64,000 nucleotides of DNA from Mastigias papua (Eukaryota; Cnidaria; Scyphozoa; Rhizostomeae; Mastigiidae): contig OZ025273.1 of assembly GCA_964019165.1 (NCBI GenBank), positions 363,501-427,500 on the forward strand, given 5' to 3'. The position numbers and the translations under genes were made by a program. Below are positions 25,651 through 39,100 of the stretch, piece after piece (positions within the stretch are counted from its first letter, which is position 1; each line of letters begins with the position of its first letter). Below the pieces are notes generated by a model. That model did no database searches and had not been told where the DNA came from. It worked only from the letters and a program-made list of their open reading frames with translations.

Positions 25651-28600
25651 AGGCTATAGCCTTGGTATTGTGCCCAAAATTGACCAAAATTGAAATTCAT
25701 AGAATTTGATTGCACATTGACAAGTGATGAACATGAGCGAATTTTGGCCAAAAGGTAAGGCTATAGCCTTGGTATTGTGCCCAAAATTGACCAAAATTGA
25801 AATTCATAGAATTTGATTGCACATTGACAAGTGATGAAAATGAGCGAATTTTGGCCAAAAGGTAAGGCTATAGCCTTGGTATTGTGCCCAAAATTGACCA
25901 AACTTGAAATTCATAGAATTTGATTGCACATTGACAAGTGATGAAAATGAGCGAATTTTGGCCAAAAGGTAAGGCTATAGCCTTGGTATTGTGCCCAAAA
26001 TTGACCAAAATTGAAATTCATAGAATTTGATTGCACATTGAAAAGTGATGAAAATGAGCGAATTTTGGCCAAACAGTAAGGCTATAGCCTTGGTATTGTG
26101 CCCAAAATTGACCAAAATTGAAATTCATAGAATTTGATTGCACATTGAAAAGTGATGAAAATGAGCGAATTTTGGCCGAAAAGTAAGGCTATAGCCTTGG
26201 TATTGTGCCCAAAATTGACCAAACTTGACATTCATAGAATTTGATTGCACATTGACAAGTGATGAAAATGAGCAAATTTTGGCCAAACAGTAAGGCTATA
26301 GCCTTGGTATTGTGCCCAAAATTGACCAAAATTGAAATTCATAGAATTTGATTGCACATTGAAAAGTGATGAAAATGAGCGAATTTTGGCCAAAAAGTAA
26401 GGCTATAGCCTTGGCATTGTGCCCAAAATTGACCAAAATTGAAATTCATAGAATTTGATTGCACATTGAAAAGTGATGAAAATGAGCGAATTTTGGCCAA
26501 ACAGTAAGGCTATAGCCTTGGTATTGTGCCCAAAATTGACCAAAATTGACATTCATAGAATTTGATTGCACATTGACAAGTGATGAAAATGAGCGAATTT
26601 TGGCCAAACAGTAAGGCTATAGCCTTGGTATTGTGCCCAAAATTGACCAAAATTGAAATTCATAGAATTTGATTGCACATTGAAAAGTGATGAAAATGAG
26701 CGAATTTTGGCCAAAATGTAAGGCTATAGCCTTGGTATTGTGCCCAAAATTGACCAAAATTGAAATTCATAGAATTTGATTGCACATTGAAAAGTGATGA
26801 AAATGAGCGAATTTTGGCCAAAAAGTAAGGCTATAGCCTTGGTAGTGTGCCCAAAATTGACCAAAATTGAAATTCATAGAATTTGATTGCACATTGACAA
26901 GTGATGAACATGAGCGAAGTTTGGCCAAAACGTAAGGCTATAGTCTTGGTATTTTCTTCAAAAATGACCAAAATTGAAATTCATAGAATTTGATTGCACA
27001 TTGACAAGTGATGAAAATGAGCGAAGTTTGGCCAAAAAGTAAGGCCATAGCCTTGGTATTGAGCCCAAAATTGACCAAAATTGAAATTCATAGAATTTGA
27101 TTGCACATTGACAAGTGATGAAATTGAGCGAATTTTGGCCAAAAGGTAAGGCTATAGCCCTGGTATTGTGCCCAAAATTGACCAAAATTGACATTCATAG
27201 AATTTGATTGCACATTGACAAGTGATGAAAATGAGCGAATTTTGGCCAAACAGTAAGGCTATAGCCTTGGTATTGTGCCCAAAATTGACCAAAATTGAAA
27301 TTCATAGAATTTGATTGCACATTGACAAGTGATGAAAATGAGCGAATTTTGGCCAAAAGGTAAGGCTATAGCCTTGGTATTGTGCCCAAAATTGACCAAA
27401 ATTGAAATTCATAGAATTTGATTGCACATTGACAAGTGATGAAAATGAGCGAATTTTGGCCAAAAGGTAAGGCTATAGCCTTGGTGTTGTGCCCAAAATT
27501 GACCAAAATTGAAATTCGTAGAATTTGATTGCACATTGAAAAGTGATGAAAATGAGCGAAGTTTGGCCACAATGTAAGGCTATAGCCTTGGTATTGTGCC
27601 CAAAATTGACCAAAATTGAAATTCATAGAATTTGATTGCACATTGACAAGTGATGAAAATGAGCGAAGTTTGACCAAAAAGTAAGGCTATAGCCTTGGTA
27701 TTGTGCCCAAAATTGACCAAAATTGAAATTCATAGAATTTGATTGCACATTGACAAGTGATGACAATGAGCGAAGTTTGACCAAAAGGTAAGGCCATAGC
27801 CTTGGTATTGTGCCCAAAATTGACCAAAATTGAAATTCATAGAATTTGATTGCACATTGACAAGTGATGAACATGAGCCATTTTTGGCCAAAACGTAAGG
27901 CTATAGTCTTGGTATTTTCTTCACAAATGACCAAAATTGAAATTCATAGAATTTGATTGCACATTGACAAGTGATGAAAATGAGCGAAGTTCGACCAAAA
28001 GGTAAGGCTATAGCCTTGGTAGTGTGCCCAAAATTGACCAAAATTGAAATTCATAGAATTTGATTGCACATTGACAAGTGATGAACATGAGCCATTTTTG
28101 GCCAAAACGTAAGGCTATAGCCTTGGTATTGTGCCCAAAATTGACCAAAATTGACATTCATAGAATTTGATTGCACATTGAAAAGTGATGAAAATGAGCA
28201 AATTTTGGCCACAATGTAAGGCTATAGCCTTGGTATTGTGCCCAAAATTGACCAAACTTGACATTCATAGAATTTGATTGCACATTGAAAAGTGATGAAA
28301 ATGAGCGAATTTTGGCCAAAATCTAAGGCTATAGCCTTGGTATTGTGCCCAAAATTGACCAAAATTAACATTCATAGAATTTGATTGCACATTGAAAAGT
28401 GATGAAAATGAGCGACTTTTGGCCAAAAAGTAAGGCTATAGCCTTGGTATTGTGCCCAAACTTGACCAAAATTGAAATTCATAGAAATTGATTGCACATT
28501 GACAAGTGATAAAATTGAGCGAATTTTGGCCAAAAGCTAAGGCTATAGCCTTGGTATTGTGCCCAAACTTGACCAAAATTGAAATTCATAGAATTTGATT

Positions 28601-29289
28601 GCACATTGAAAAGTGATGAAAATGAGCGAATTTTGGCCAAAAAGTAAGGCTATAGCCTTGGTATTGTGCCCAAAATTGACCAAAATTGAAATTCATAGAA
28701 TTTGATTGCACATTGAAAAGTGATGAAAATGAGCGAATTTTGGCCAAAAAGTAAGGCTATAGCCTTGGCATTGTGCCCAAAATTGACCAAAATTGAAATT
28801 CATAGAATTTGATTGCACATTGACAAGCGATGAAAATGAGCGAATTTTGGCCAAAAAGTAAGGCTATAGCCTTGGTATTATGCCCAAAATTGACCAAAAT
28901 TGAAATTCATAGAATTTGATTGCACATTGACAAGTGATGAAAATGAGAGAATTGTGGCCAAACAGTAAGGCTATAGCCTTGGTATTGTGCCCAAAATTGA
29001 CCAAAATTGAAATTCATAGAATTTGATTGCACATTGACAAGTGATGAAAATGAGCGAATTTTGGTTAAAACGTAAGGCTATAGCCATGGTATTGTGCCCA
29101 AAATTGACCACAATTGAAATTCATAGAATTTGATTGCACATTGACAAGTGATGAAAATGAGCGAAGTTTGGCCAAAAGGTAAGGCTATAGCCTTGGTATT
29201 GTGCCCAAAATTGACCAAAATTGAAATTCATAGAATTTGATTGCACATTGAAAAGTGATGAAAATGAGCGAATTTTGGCCAAAATGTAA

Positions 29290-31060
29290 GGCTATAGCCT
29301 TGGTATTGTGCCTAAAATTGACCAAAATTGAAATTCATAGAATTTGATTGCACATTGAAAAGTGATGAACATGAGCCATTTTTGGCCAAAACGTAAGGCT
29401 ATAGTCTTGGTATTTTCTTCAAAAATGACCAAATCTGAAAATGATTGATTTTGATTGCAGACTGAAAAGTGATGACAATGAGCGAATTTTGGCCAAAAAG
29501 TAAGGCTATAGCCTTGGCATTGTGCCCAAAATTGACCAAAATTGAAATTCATAGAATTTGATTGCACATTGAAAAGTGATGAAAATGAGGCCTTTTTGGC
29601 CAAAAAGTAAGGCTATAGCCTTGGCATTGTGCCCAAAATTGACCAAAATTGACATTCATAGAATTTGATTGCACATTGAAAAGTGATGAAAATGAGCGAA
29701 TTTTGGCCAAAATGTAAGGCTATAGCCTTGGTATTGTCCCCAAAATTGACCAAAATTGACATTCATAGAATTTGATTGCACATTGACAAGCGATGAAAAT
29801 GAGCGAATTTTGGCCAAAAAGTAAGGCTATAGCATTGGCAGTGTGCCCAAAATTGACCAAAATTGAAATTCATAGAATTTGATTGCACATTGAAACGTGA
29901 TGACAATGAGCGAATTTTGGCCAAAATGTAAGGCTATAGCCTTGGTATTGTGCCCAAAATTGACCAAAATTGAAATTCATAGAATTTGATTGCACATTGA
30001 CAAGTGATGAAATTGAGCGAATTTTGGCGAAAAGGTAAGGCTATAGCCTTGGTATTGTGCCCAAAATTGACCAAAATTGAAATTCATAGAATTTGATTGC
30101 ACATTGAAAAGTGATGAAAATGAGCGAATTTTGGCCAAAAAGTAAGGCTATAGCCTTGGCATTGTGCCCAAAATTGACCAAAATTGAAATTCATAGAATT
30201 TGATTGCACATTGACAAGTGATGAAAATGAGCTAAGTTTGGCCAAAAGGTAAGGCTATAGCCTTGGTATTGAGCCCAAAATTGACCAAAATTGAAATTCA
30301 TAGAATTTGATTGCACATTGAAAAGTGATGAACATGAGCCATTTTTGGCCAAAACGTAAGGCTATAGTCTTGGTATTTTCTTCAAAAATGACCAAATCTG
30401 AAAATGATTGATTTTGATTGCAGACTGAAAAGTGATGACAATGAGCGAATTTTGGCCAAAAAGTAAGGCTATAGCCTTGGCATTGTGCCCAAAATTGACC
30501 AAAATTGAAATTCATAGAATTTGATTGCACATTGAAAAGTGATGAAAATGAGGCCTTTTTGGCCAAAAAGTAAGGCTATAGCCTTGGCATTGTGCCCAAA
30601 ATTGACCAAAATTGACATTCATAGAATTTGATTGCACATTGAAAAGTGATGAAAATGAGCGAATTTTGGCCAAAATGTAAGGCTATAGCCTTGGTATTGT
30701 CCCCAAAATTGACCAAAATTGACATTCATAGAATTTGATTGCACATTGACAAGCGATGAAAATGAGCGAATTTTGGCCAAAAAGTAAGGCTATAGCATTG
30801 GCAGTGTGCCCAAAATTGACCAAAATTGAAATTCATAGAATTTGATTGCACATTGAAACGTGATGACAATGAGCGAATTTTGGCCAAAATGTAAGGCTAT
30901 AGCCTTGGTATTGTGCCCAAAATTGACCAAAATTGAAATTCATAGAATTTGATTGCACATTGACAAGTGATGAAATTGAGCGAATTTTGGCGAAAAGGTA
31001 AGGCTATAGCCTTGGTATTGTGCCCAAAATTGACCAAAATTGACATTCATAGAATTTGAT
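29290..31060. repeat. 963-bp (9-mer) HOR, two copies
   Basis: A block with one B-like monomer (TCTTCAAAAATGACCAAATC) and AGGCCTTTTTGGCC recurs 963 bp later, including the private variant GAAACGTGATGAC. Confidence 0.85.
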
Positions 31061-32409
31061 TGCACATTGACAAGCGATGAAAATGAGCGAATTTTGGCCA
31101 CAAAGTAAGGCTATAGCATTGGCATTGTGCCCAAAATTGACCAAAATTGAAATTCATAGAATTTGATTGCACATTGACAAGTGATGAAAATGAGCGAATT
31201 TTGGCCAAAAAGTAAGGCTATAGCCTTGGCATTGTGCCCAAAATTGACCAAAATTGAAATTCATAGAATTTGATTGCACATTGAAAAGTGATGTAAAATG
31301 AGCGAAGTTTGGCCAAAAAGTAAGGCTATAGCCTTGGTATTGTGCCCAAAATTGACCAAAATTGAAATTCATAGAATTTGATTGCACATTGAAAAGTGAT
31401 GACAATGAGCGAATTTTGGCCAAAAAGTAAGGCTATAGCCTTGGTATTGTGCCCAAAATTGACCAAAATTGAAATTCATAGAATTTGATTGCACATTGAC
31501 AAGTGATGAAATTGAGCGAATTTTGGCCAAAAGGTAAGGCTATAGCCTTGGTATTGTGCCCAAAATTGACCAAAATTGACAGTCATAGAATGTGATTGCA
31601 CATTGACAAGTGATGAACATGAGCGAATTTTGGCCAAAAAGTAAGGCTATAGCCTTGGTATTGTGCCCAAAATTGACCAAAATTGAAATTCATAGAATTT
31701 GATTGCACATTGACAAGTGATGAACATGAGCGAAGTTTGGCCAAAAGGTAAGGCTATAGCCTTGGTATTGTGCCCAAAATTGACCAAAATTGAAATTCAT
31801 AGAATTTGATTCCACATTGACAAGTGATGAAAATGAGCGAAGTTTGGCCAAAAGGTAAGGCTATAGTCTTGGTATTGTTCCCAAAATTGACCAAAATTGA
31901 AATTCATAGAAATTGATTGCACATTGACAAGTGATGAGATTGAGCGAATTTTGGCCAAAAAGTAAGGCTATAGCCTTGGTATTGTGCCCAAACTTGACCA
32001 AAATTGACATTCATAGAATTTGATTGCACATTGACAAGTGATGAAAATGAGCGAATTTTGGCCAAAAAGTAAGGCTATAGTATTGGCATTGTGCCCAAAC
32101 TTGACCAAAATTGAAATTCATAGAATTTGATTGCACATTGAAAAGTGATGAAAATGAGCGAATTTTGGCCAAAAAGTAAGGCTATAGCCTTGGCATTGTG
32201 CCCAAAATTGACCAAAATTGAAATTCATAGAATTTGATTGCACATTGAAAAGTGATGAAAATGAGCGAATTTTGGCCAAAAAGTAAGGCTATAGCCTTGG
32301 CATTGTGCCCAAAATTGACCAAAATTGAAATTCATAGAATTTGATTGCACATTGACAAGTGATGAACATGAGCCATTTTTGGCCAAAATGTAAGGCTATA
32401 GTCTTGGTA

Positions 32410-34200
32410 TTTTCTTCAAAAATGACCAAAATTGAAATTCATAGAATTTGATTGCACATTGAAAAGTGATGAAAATGAGCGAATTTTGGCCAACAAGTAA
32501 GGCAATAGCCTTCGTATTGTGCTCAAAATTGACCAAAATTGAAATTCATAGAATTTGATTGCACTTTGAAAAGTGATGTAAAATGAGCGAATTTTGGCCA
32601 AAAAGTAAGGCTATAGCCTTGGCATTGTGCCCAAAATTGACCAAAATTGAAATTCATAGAATTTGATTGCACATTGACAAGCGATGAAAATGAGCGAAGT
32701 TTGGCCAAAGGGTAAGGCTATAGCCTTGGTATTGTGCCCTAAATTGACCAAAATTGAAATTCATAGAATTTGATTGCACATTGACAAGTGATGAAATTGA
32801 GCGAATATTGGCCAAAAGGTAAGGCTATAGCCTTGGTATTGTGCCCAAAATTGACCAAAATTGACAGTCATAGAATTTGATTGCACATTGACAAGTGATG
32901 AAAATGAGCGAATGTTGGCCAAAAGGTAAGGCTATAGCCTTGGTATTGTGCCCAAAATTGACCAAAATTGAAATTCATAGAATTTGATTGCACATTGAAA
33001 AGTGATGTAAAATGAGCGAATTTTGGCCAAAAGGTAAGGCTATAGCCTTGGTATTGTGCCCTAAATTGACCAAAATTGAAATTCATAGAATTTGATTGCA
33101 CATTGACAAGTCATGAAAATGAGCGAATTTTGGCCAAAAAGTAAGGCTATAGCCTTGGCATTGTGCCCAAAATTGACCAAAATTGAAATTCATAGAATTT
33201 GATTGCACATTGACAAGTGATGAAAATGAGCGAATTTTGGCCAAAAAGTAAGGCTATAGTATTGGCATTGTGCCCAAACTTGACCAAAATTGAAAGTCAT
33301 AGAAGTTGATTGCACATTGAAAAGTGATCAAAATGAGCGAATTATGGCCAAAAAGTAAGGCTATAGCCTTGGTATTGTGCCCAAAATTGACCAAAATTGA
33401 AATTCATAGAATTTGATTGCACATTGACAAGTGATGAACATGAGCCATTTTTGGCCAAAATGTAAGGCTATAGTCTTGGTATTTTCTTCAAAAATGACCA
33501 AAATTGAAATTCATAGAATTTGATTGCACATTGAAAAGTGATGAAAATGAGCGAATTTTGGCCAACAAGTAAGGCAATAGCCTTCGTATTGTGCTCAAAA
33601 TTGACCAAAATTGAAATTCATAGAATTTGATTGCACTTTGAAAAGTGATGTAAAATGAGCGAATTTTGGCCAAAAAGTAAGGCTATAGCCTTGGCATTGT
33701 GCCCAAAATTGACCAAAATTGAAATTCATAGAATTTGATTGCACATTGACAAGCGATGAAAATGAGCGAAGTTTGGCCAAAGGGTAAGGCTATAGCCTTG
33801 GTATTGTGCCCTAAATTGACCAAAATTGAAATTCATAGAATTTGATTGCACATTGACAAGTGATGAAATTGAGCGAATATTGGCCAAAAGGTAAGGCTAT
33901 AGCCTTGGTATTGTGCCCAAAATTGACCAAAATTGACAGTCATAGAATTTGATTGCACATTGACAAGTGATGAAAATGAGCGAATGTTGGCCAAAAGGTA
34001 AGGCTATAGCCTTGGTATTGTGCCCAAAATTGACCAAAATTGAAATTCATAGAATTTGATTGCACATTGAAAAGTGATGTAAAATGAGCGAATTTTGGCC
34101 AAAAGGTAAGGCTATAGCCTTGGTATTGTGCCCTAAATTGACCAAAATTGAAATTCATAGAATTTGATTGCACATTGACAAGTCATGAAAATGAGCGAAT
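32410..34200. repeat. 1,072-bp (10-mer) HOR, two copies
   Basis: CCTTCGTATTGTGCTC and GATGTAAAATG variants recur 1,072 bp apart; two one-base-long monomers explain the excess over 1,070. Confidence 0.85.
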
Positions 34201-34489
34201 TTTGGCCAAAAAGTAAGGCTATAGCCTTGGCATTGTGCCCAAAATTGACCAAAATTGAACTTCACAGAATTTGATTGCACATTGAAAAGTGATGTAAAAT
34301 GAGCGAATTTTGGCCAAAAAGTAAGGCTATAGCCTTGGTATTGTGCCCAATATTGACCAAAATTGAAATTCATAGAATTTGATTGCACATTGACAAGTGA
34401 TGACAATGAGCGAAGTTTGACCAAAAGGTAAGGCTATAGCCTTGGTATTGTGCCCAAAATTGACCAAAATTGAAATTCATAGAATTTGA

Positions 34490-36120
34490 TTGCACATTGA
34501 CAAGTGATGAAAATGAGCGAAGTTTGGCCAAAAGGTAAGGCTATAGTCTTGGTATTGTTCCCAAAATTGACCAAAATTGAAATTCATAGAATTTGATTGC
34601 ACATTGACAAGTGATGAAAATGAGCGAATTTTGGCCAAAAAGTAAGGCTATAGCCTTGGTATTGTTCCCAAAATTGACCAAAATTGAAATTCATAGACTT
34701 TGATTGCACATTGAAAAGTGATGAAAGTGAGCGAAGTGTGGCCAAAAAGTAAGGCTATAGCCTTGGTATTGTGGCCACAATTGATCAAAATTGAAATTCA
34801 TAGAATTTGATTGCACATTGAAAAGTGATGAAAATGAGCGAATGTTGGCCAAAATGTAAGGCTATAGCCTTAGTATTGTGCCCAAAATTGACCAAACTTG
34901 AAATTCATAGAATTTGATTGCACATTGAAAAGTGATGAAAATGAGCGAATTTTGGCCAAAAAGTAAGGCTATAGCATTGGCATTGTGCCCAAAATTGACC
35001 AAAATTGAAATTCATAGAATTTGATTGCACATTGACAAGTGATGACCATGAGCCATTTTTGGCCAAAAAGTAAGGCTATAGCCTTGGCATTGTGCCCAAA
35101 ATTGATCAAAATTGAAATTCATAGAATTTGATTGCACATTGAAAAGTGATGAAAATGAGCGAATTTTGGCCAAAAAGTAAGGCTATAGCCTTGGCATTGT
35201 GCCCAAAATTGACCAAAATTGAAATTCATAGAATTTGATTGCACATTGACAAGTGATGAACATGAGCAAAGTTTGGCCAAAAGGTAAGGCTATAGCCTTG
35301 GTATTGTGCCCAAAATTGACCAAAATTGAAATTCATAGAATTTGATTGCACATTGACAAGTGATGAAAATGAGCGAAGTTTGGCCAAAAGGTAAGGCTAT
35401 AGTCTTGGTATTGTTCCCAAAATTGACCAAAATTGAAATTCATAGAATTTGATTGCACATTGACAAGTGATGAAAATGAGCGAATTTTGGCCAAAAAGTA
35501 AGGCTATAGCCGTGGTATTGTTCCCAAAATTGACCAAAATTGAAATTCATAGACTTTGATTGCACATTGAAAAGTGATGAAAGTGAGCGAAGTGTGGCCA
35601 AAAAGTAAGGCTAGAGCCTTGGTATTGTGCCCACAATTGATCAAAATTGAAATTCATAGAATTTGATTGCACATTGAAAAGTGATGAAAATGAGCGAATG
35701 TTGGCCAAAATGTAAGGCTATAGCCTTAGTATTGTGCCCAAAATTGACCAAACTTGAAATTCATAGAATTTGATTGCACATTGAAAAGTGATGAAAATGA
35801 GCGAATTTTGGCCAAAAAGTAAGGCTATAGCATTGGCATTGTGCCCAAAATTGACCAAAATTGAAATTCATAGAATTTGATTGCACATTGACAAGTGATG
35901 ACCATGAGCCATGTTTGGCCAAAAAGTAAGGCTATAGCCTTGGCATTGTGCCCAAAATTGACCAAAATTGAAATTCATAGAATTTGATTGCACATTGAAA
36001 AGTGATGAAAATGAGCGAATTTTGGCCAAAAAGTAAGGCTATAGCCTTGGCATTGTGCCCAAAATTGACCAAAATTGAAATTCATAGAATTTGATTGCAC
36101 ATTGACAAGTGATGAACATG
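34490..36120. repeat. 856-bp (8-mer) HOR, two copies
   Basis: GATGAAAGTGAGCGAAGTGT marks 34,721 and 35,577, eight monomers apart, with shared CATAGACTTTG and GATGACCATG variants. Confidence 0.82.
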
Positions 36121-36199
36121 AGCAAAGTTTGACCAAAACGTAAGGCTATAGCCTTGGTATTGTGCCCAAAATTGACCAAAAGTGAAATTCATAGAAGTT

Positions 36200-39100
36200 G
36201 ATTGCACATTGACAAGTGATGAACATGAGCCATTTTTGGCCAAAACGTAAGGCTATAGTCTTGGTATTTTCTTCAAAACTGACCAAATCTGAAAATGATT
36301 GATTTTGATTGCAGATTGAAAAGTGATGAGAATGAGCGATTTTCGGCCAAAAAGTAAGGCTATAGTCTTGGTAGTTTGCTCAAAAATGACCAAATTTGAA
36401 ATTGATTGATTTTGATTGCAGATTGACAAGTGATGAAAATGAGGCCTTTTTGGCCAAAAAGTAAGGCTATAGCCTTGGTATTTTGTTCAAAAATGACCAC
36501 ATTTGAAATCGATTGATTTTGATTGCAGATTCACAAGTGATGAAAGTGAGCGAAGTGTGGCCAAAAAGTAAGGCTATAGCCTTGGTATTGTGCCCAAAAT
36601 TGATCAAAATTGAAATTCATAGAATTTGATTGCACATTGAAAAGTGATGAAAATGAGCGAATTTTGGCCAAAATGTAAGGCTATAGCCTTGGTATTGTGC
36701 CCAAAATTGACCAAAATTGAAATTCATAGAATTTGATTGCACATTGACACGTGATGAAAATGAGCGAATTTTGGCCAAAAAGTAAGGCTATAGCCGTGGT
36801 ATTGTGCCCAAAATTGACCAAAATTGAAATTCATAGAATTTGATTGCACATTGAAAAGTGATGAAAATGAGCGAAGTTTGGCCAAAAGGTAAGGCTATAG
36901 CCTTGGCATTGTGCCCAAAATTGACCAAAATTGAAATTCATAGAATTTGATTGCACATTGAAAAGTGATGAAAATGAGCAAATTTTGGCCAAACAGTAAG
37001 GCTATAGCCTTGGCATTGTGCCCAAAATTGACCAAAATTGAAATTCATAGAATTTGATTGCACATTGACAAGTGATGAACATGAGCAAAGTTTGACCAAA
37101 AAGTAAGGCTATAGCCTTGGTATTGTGCCCAAAATTGACCAAAAGTGAAATTCATAGAAGTTGATTGCACATTGACAAGTGATGAACATGAGCCATTTTT
37201 GGCCAAAACGTAAGGCTATAGTCTTGGTATTTTCTTCAAAACTGACCAAATCTGAAAATGATTGATTTTGATTGCAGATTGAAAAGTGATGAGAATGAGC
37301 GATTTTCGGCCAAAAAGTAAGGCTATAGTCTTGGTAGTTTGCTCAAAAATGACCAAATTTGAAATTGATTGATTTTGATTGCAGATTGACAAGTGATGAA
37401 AATGAGGCCTTTTTGGCCAAACAGTAAGGCTATAGCCTTGGTATTTTGTTCAAAAATGACCAAATTTGAAATCGATTGATTTTGATTGCAGATTGAAAAG
37501 TGATGAAAGTGAGCGAAGTGTGGCCAAAAAGTAAGGCTATAGCCTTGGTATTGTGCCCAAAATTGATCAAAATTGAAATTCATAGAATTTGATTGCACAT
37601 TGAAAAGTGATGAAAATGAGCGAATTTTGGCCAAACTGTAAGGCTATAGCCTTGGTATTGTGCCCAAAATTGACCAAAATTGAAATTCATAGAATTTGAT
37701 TGCACATTGAAAAGTGATGAAAATGAGCGAATTTTGGCCAAAAAGTAAGGCTATAGCCGTGGTATTGTGCCCAAAATTGACCAAACTTGAAATTCATAGA
37801 ATTTGATTGCACATTGACAAGTGATGAACATGAGCCATTTTTGGCCAAAACGTAAGGCTATAGTTTTGGTATTTTCTTCAAAACTGACCAAATCTGAAAA
37901 TGATTGATTTTGATTGCAGATTGAAAAGTGATGAGAATGAGCGATTTTCGGCCAAAAAGTAAGGCTATAGTCTTGGTAGTTTGCTCAAAAATGACCAAAT
38001 TTGAAATTGATTGATTTTGATTGCAGATTGACAAGTGATGAAAATGAGCGAATTTTGGCCAAACAGTAAGGCTATAGCCTTGGTATTTTGTTCAAAAATG
38101 ACCAAATTTGAAATCGATTGATTTTGATTGCAGATTGAAAAGTGATGAAAGTGAGCGAAGTGTGGCCAAAAAGTAAGGCTATAGCCTTGGTATTGTGCCC
38201 AAAATTGATCAAAATTGAAATTCATAGAATTTGATTGCACATTGAAAAGTGATGAAAATGAGCGAATTTTGGCCAAAAAGTAAGGCTATAGCCGTGGTAT
38301 TGTGCCCAAAATTGACCAAACTTGAAATTCATAGAATTTGATTGCACATTGACAAGTGATGAAAATGAGCGAAGTTTGGCCAAAGGGTAAGGCTATAGCC
38401 TTCGTATTGTGCCCAAAATTGACCAAAATTGAAATTCATAGAAATTGATTGCACATTGAAAAGTGATGAAAATGAGCGAATTTTGGCCAAAAAGTAAGGC
38501 TATAGCCTTGGTATTGTGCCCAAAATTGACCAAACTTGAAATTCATAGAATTTGATTGCACATTGACACGTGATGAAAATGAGCGAATTTTGGCCAAAAA
38601 GTAAGGCTATAGCCGTGGTATTGTGCCCAAAATTGACCAAACTTGAAATTCATAGAATTTGATTGCACATTGACAAGTGATGAAAATGAGCGAAGTTTGG
38701 CCAAAGGGTAAGGCTATAGCCTTGGTATTGTGCCCAAAATTGACCAAAATTGAAATTCATAGAAATTGATTGCACATTGAAAAGTGATGAAAATGAGCGA
38801 ATTTTGGCCAAAAAGTAAGGCTATAGCCTTGGTATTGTGCCCAAAATTGACCAAACTTGAAATTCATAGAATTTGATTGCACATTGACAAGTGATGAACA
38901 TGAGCCATTTTTGGCCAAAACGTAAGGCTATAGTCTTGGTATTTTCTTCAAAACTGACCAAATCTGAAAATGATTGATTTTGATTGCAGATTGAAAAGTG
39001 ATGAGAATGAGCGATTTTCGGCCAAAAAGTAAGGCTATAATCTTGGTAGTTTGCTCAAAAATGACCAAATTTGAAATTGATTGATTTTGATTGCAGATTG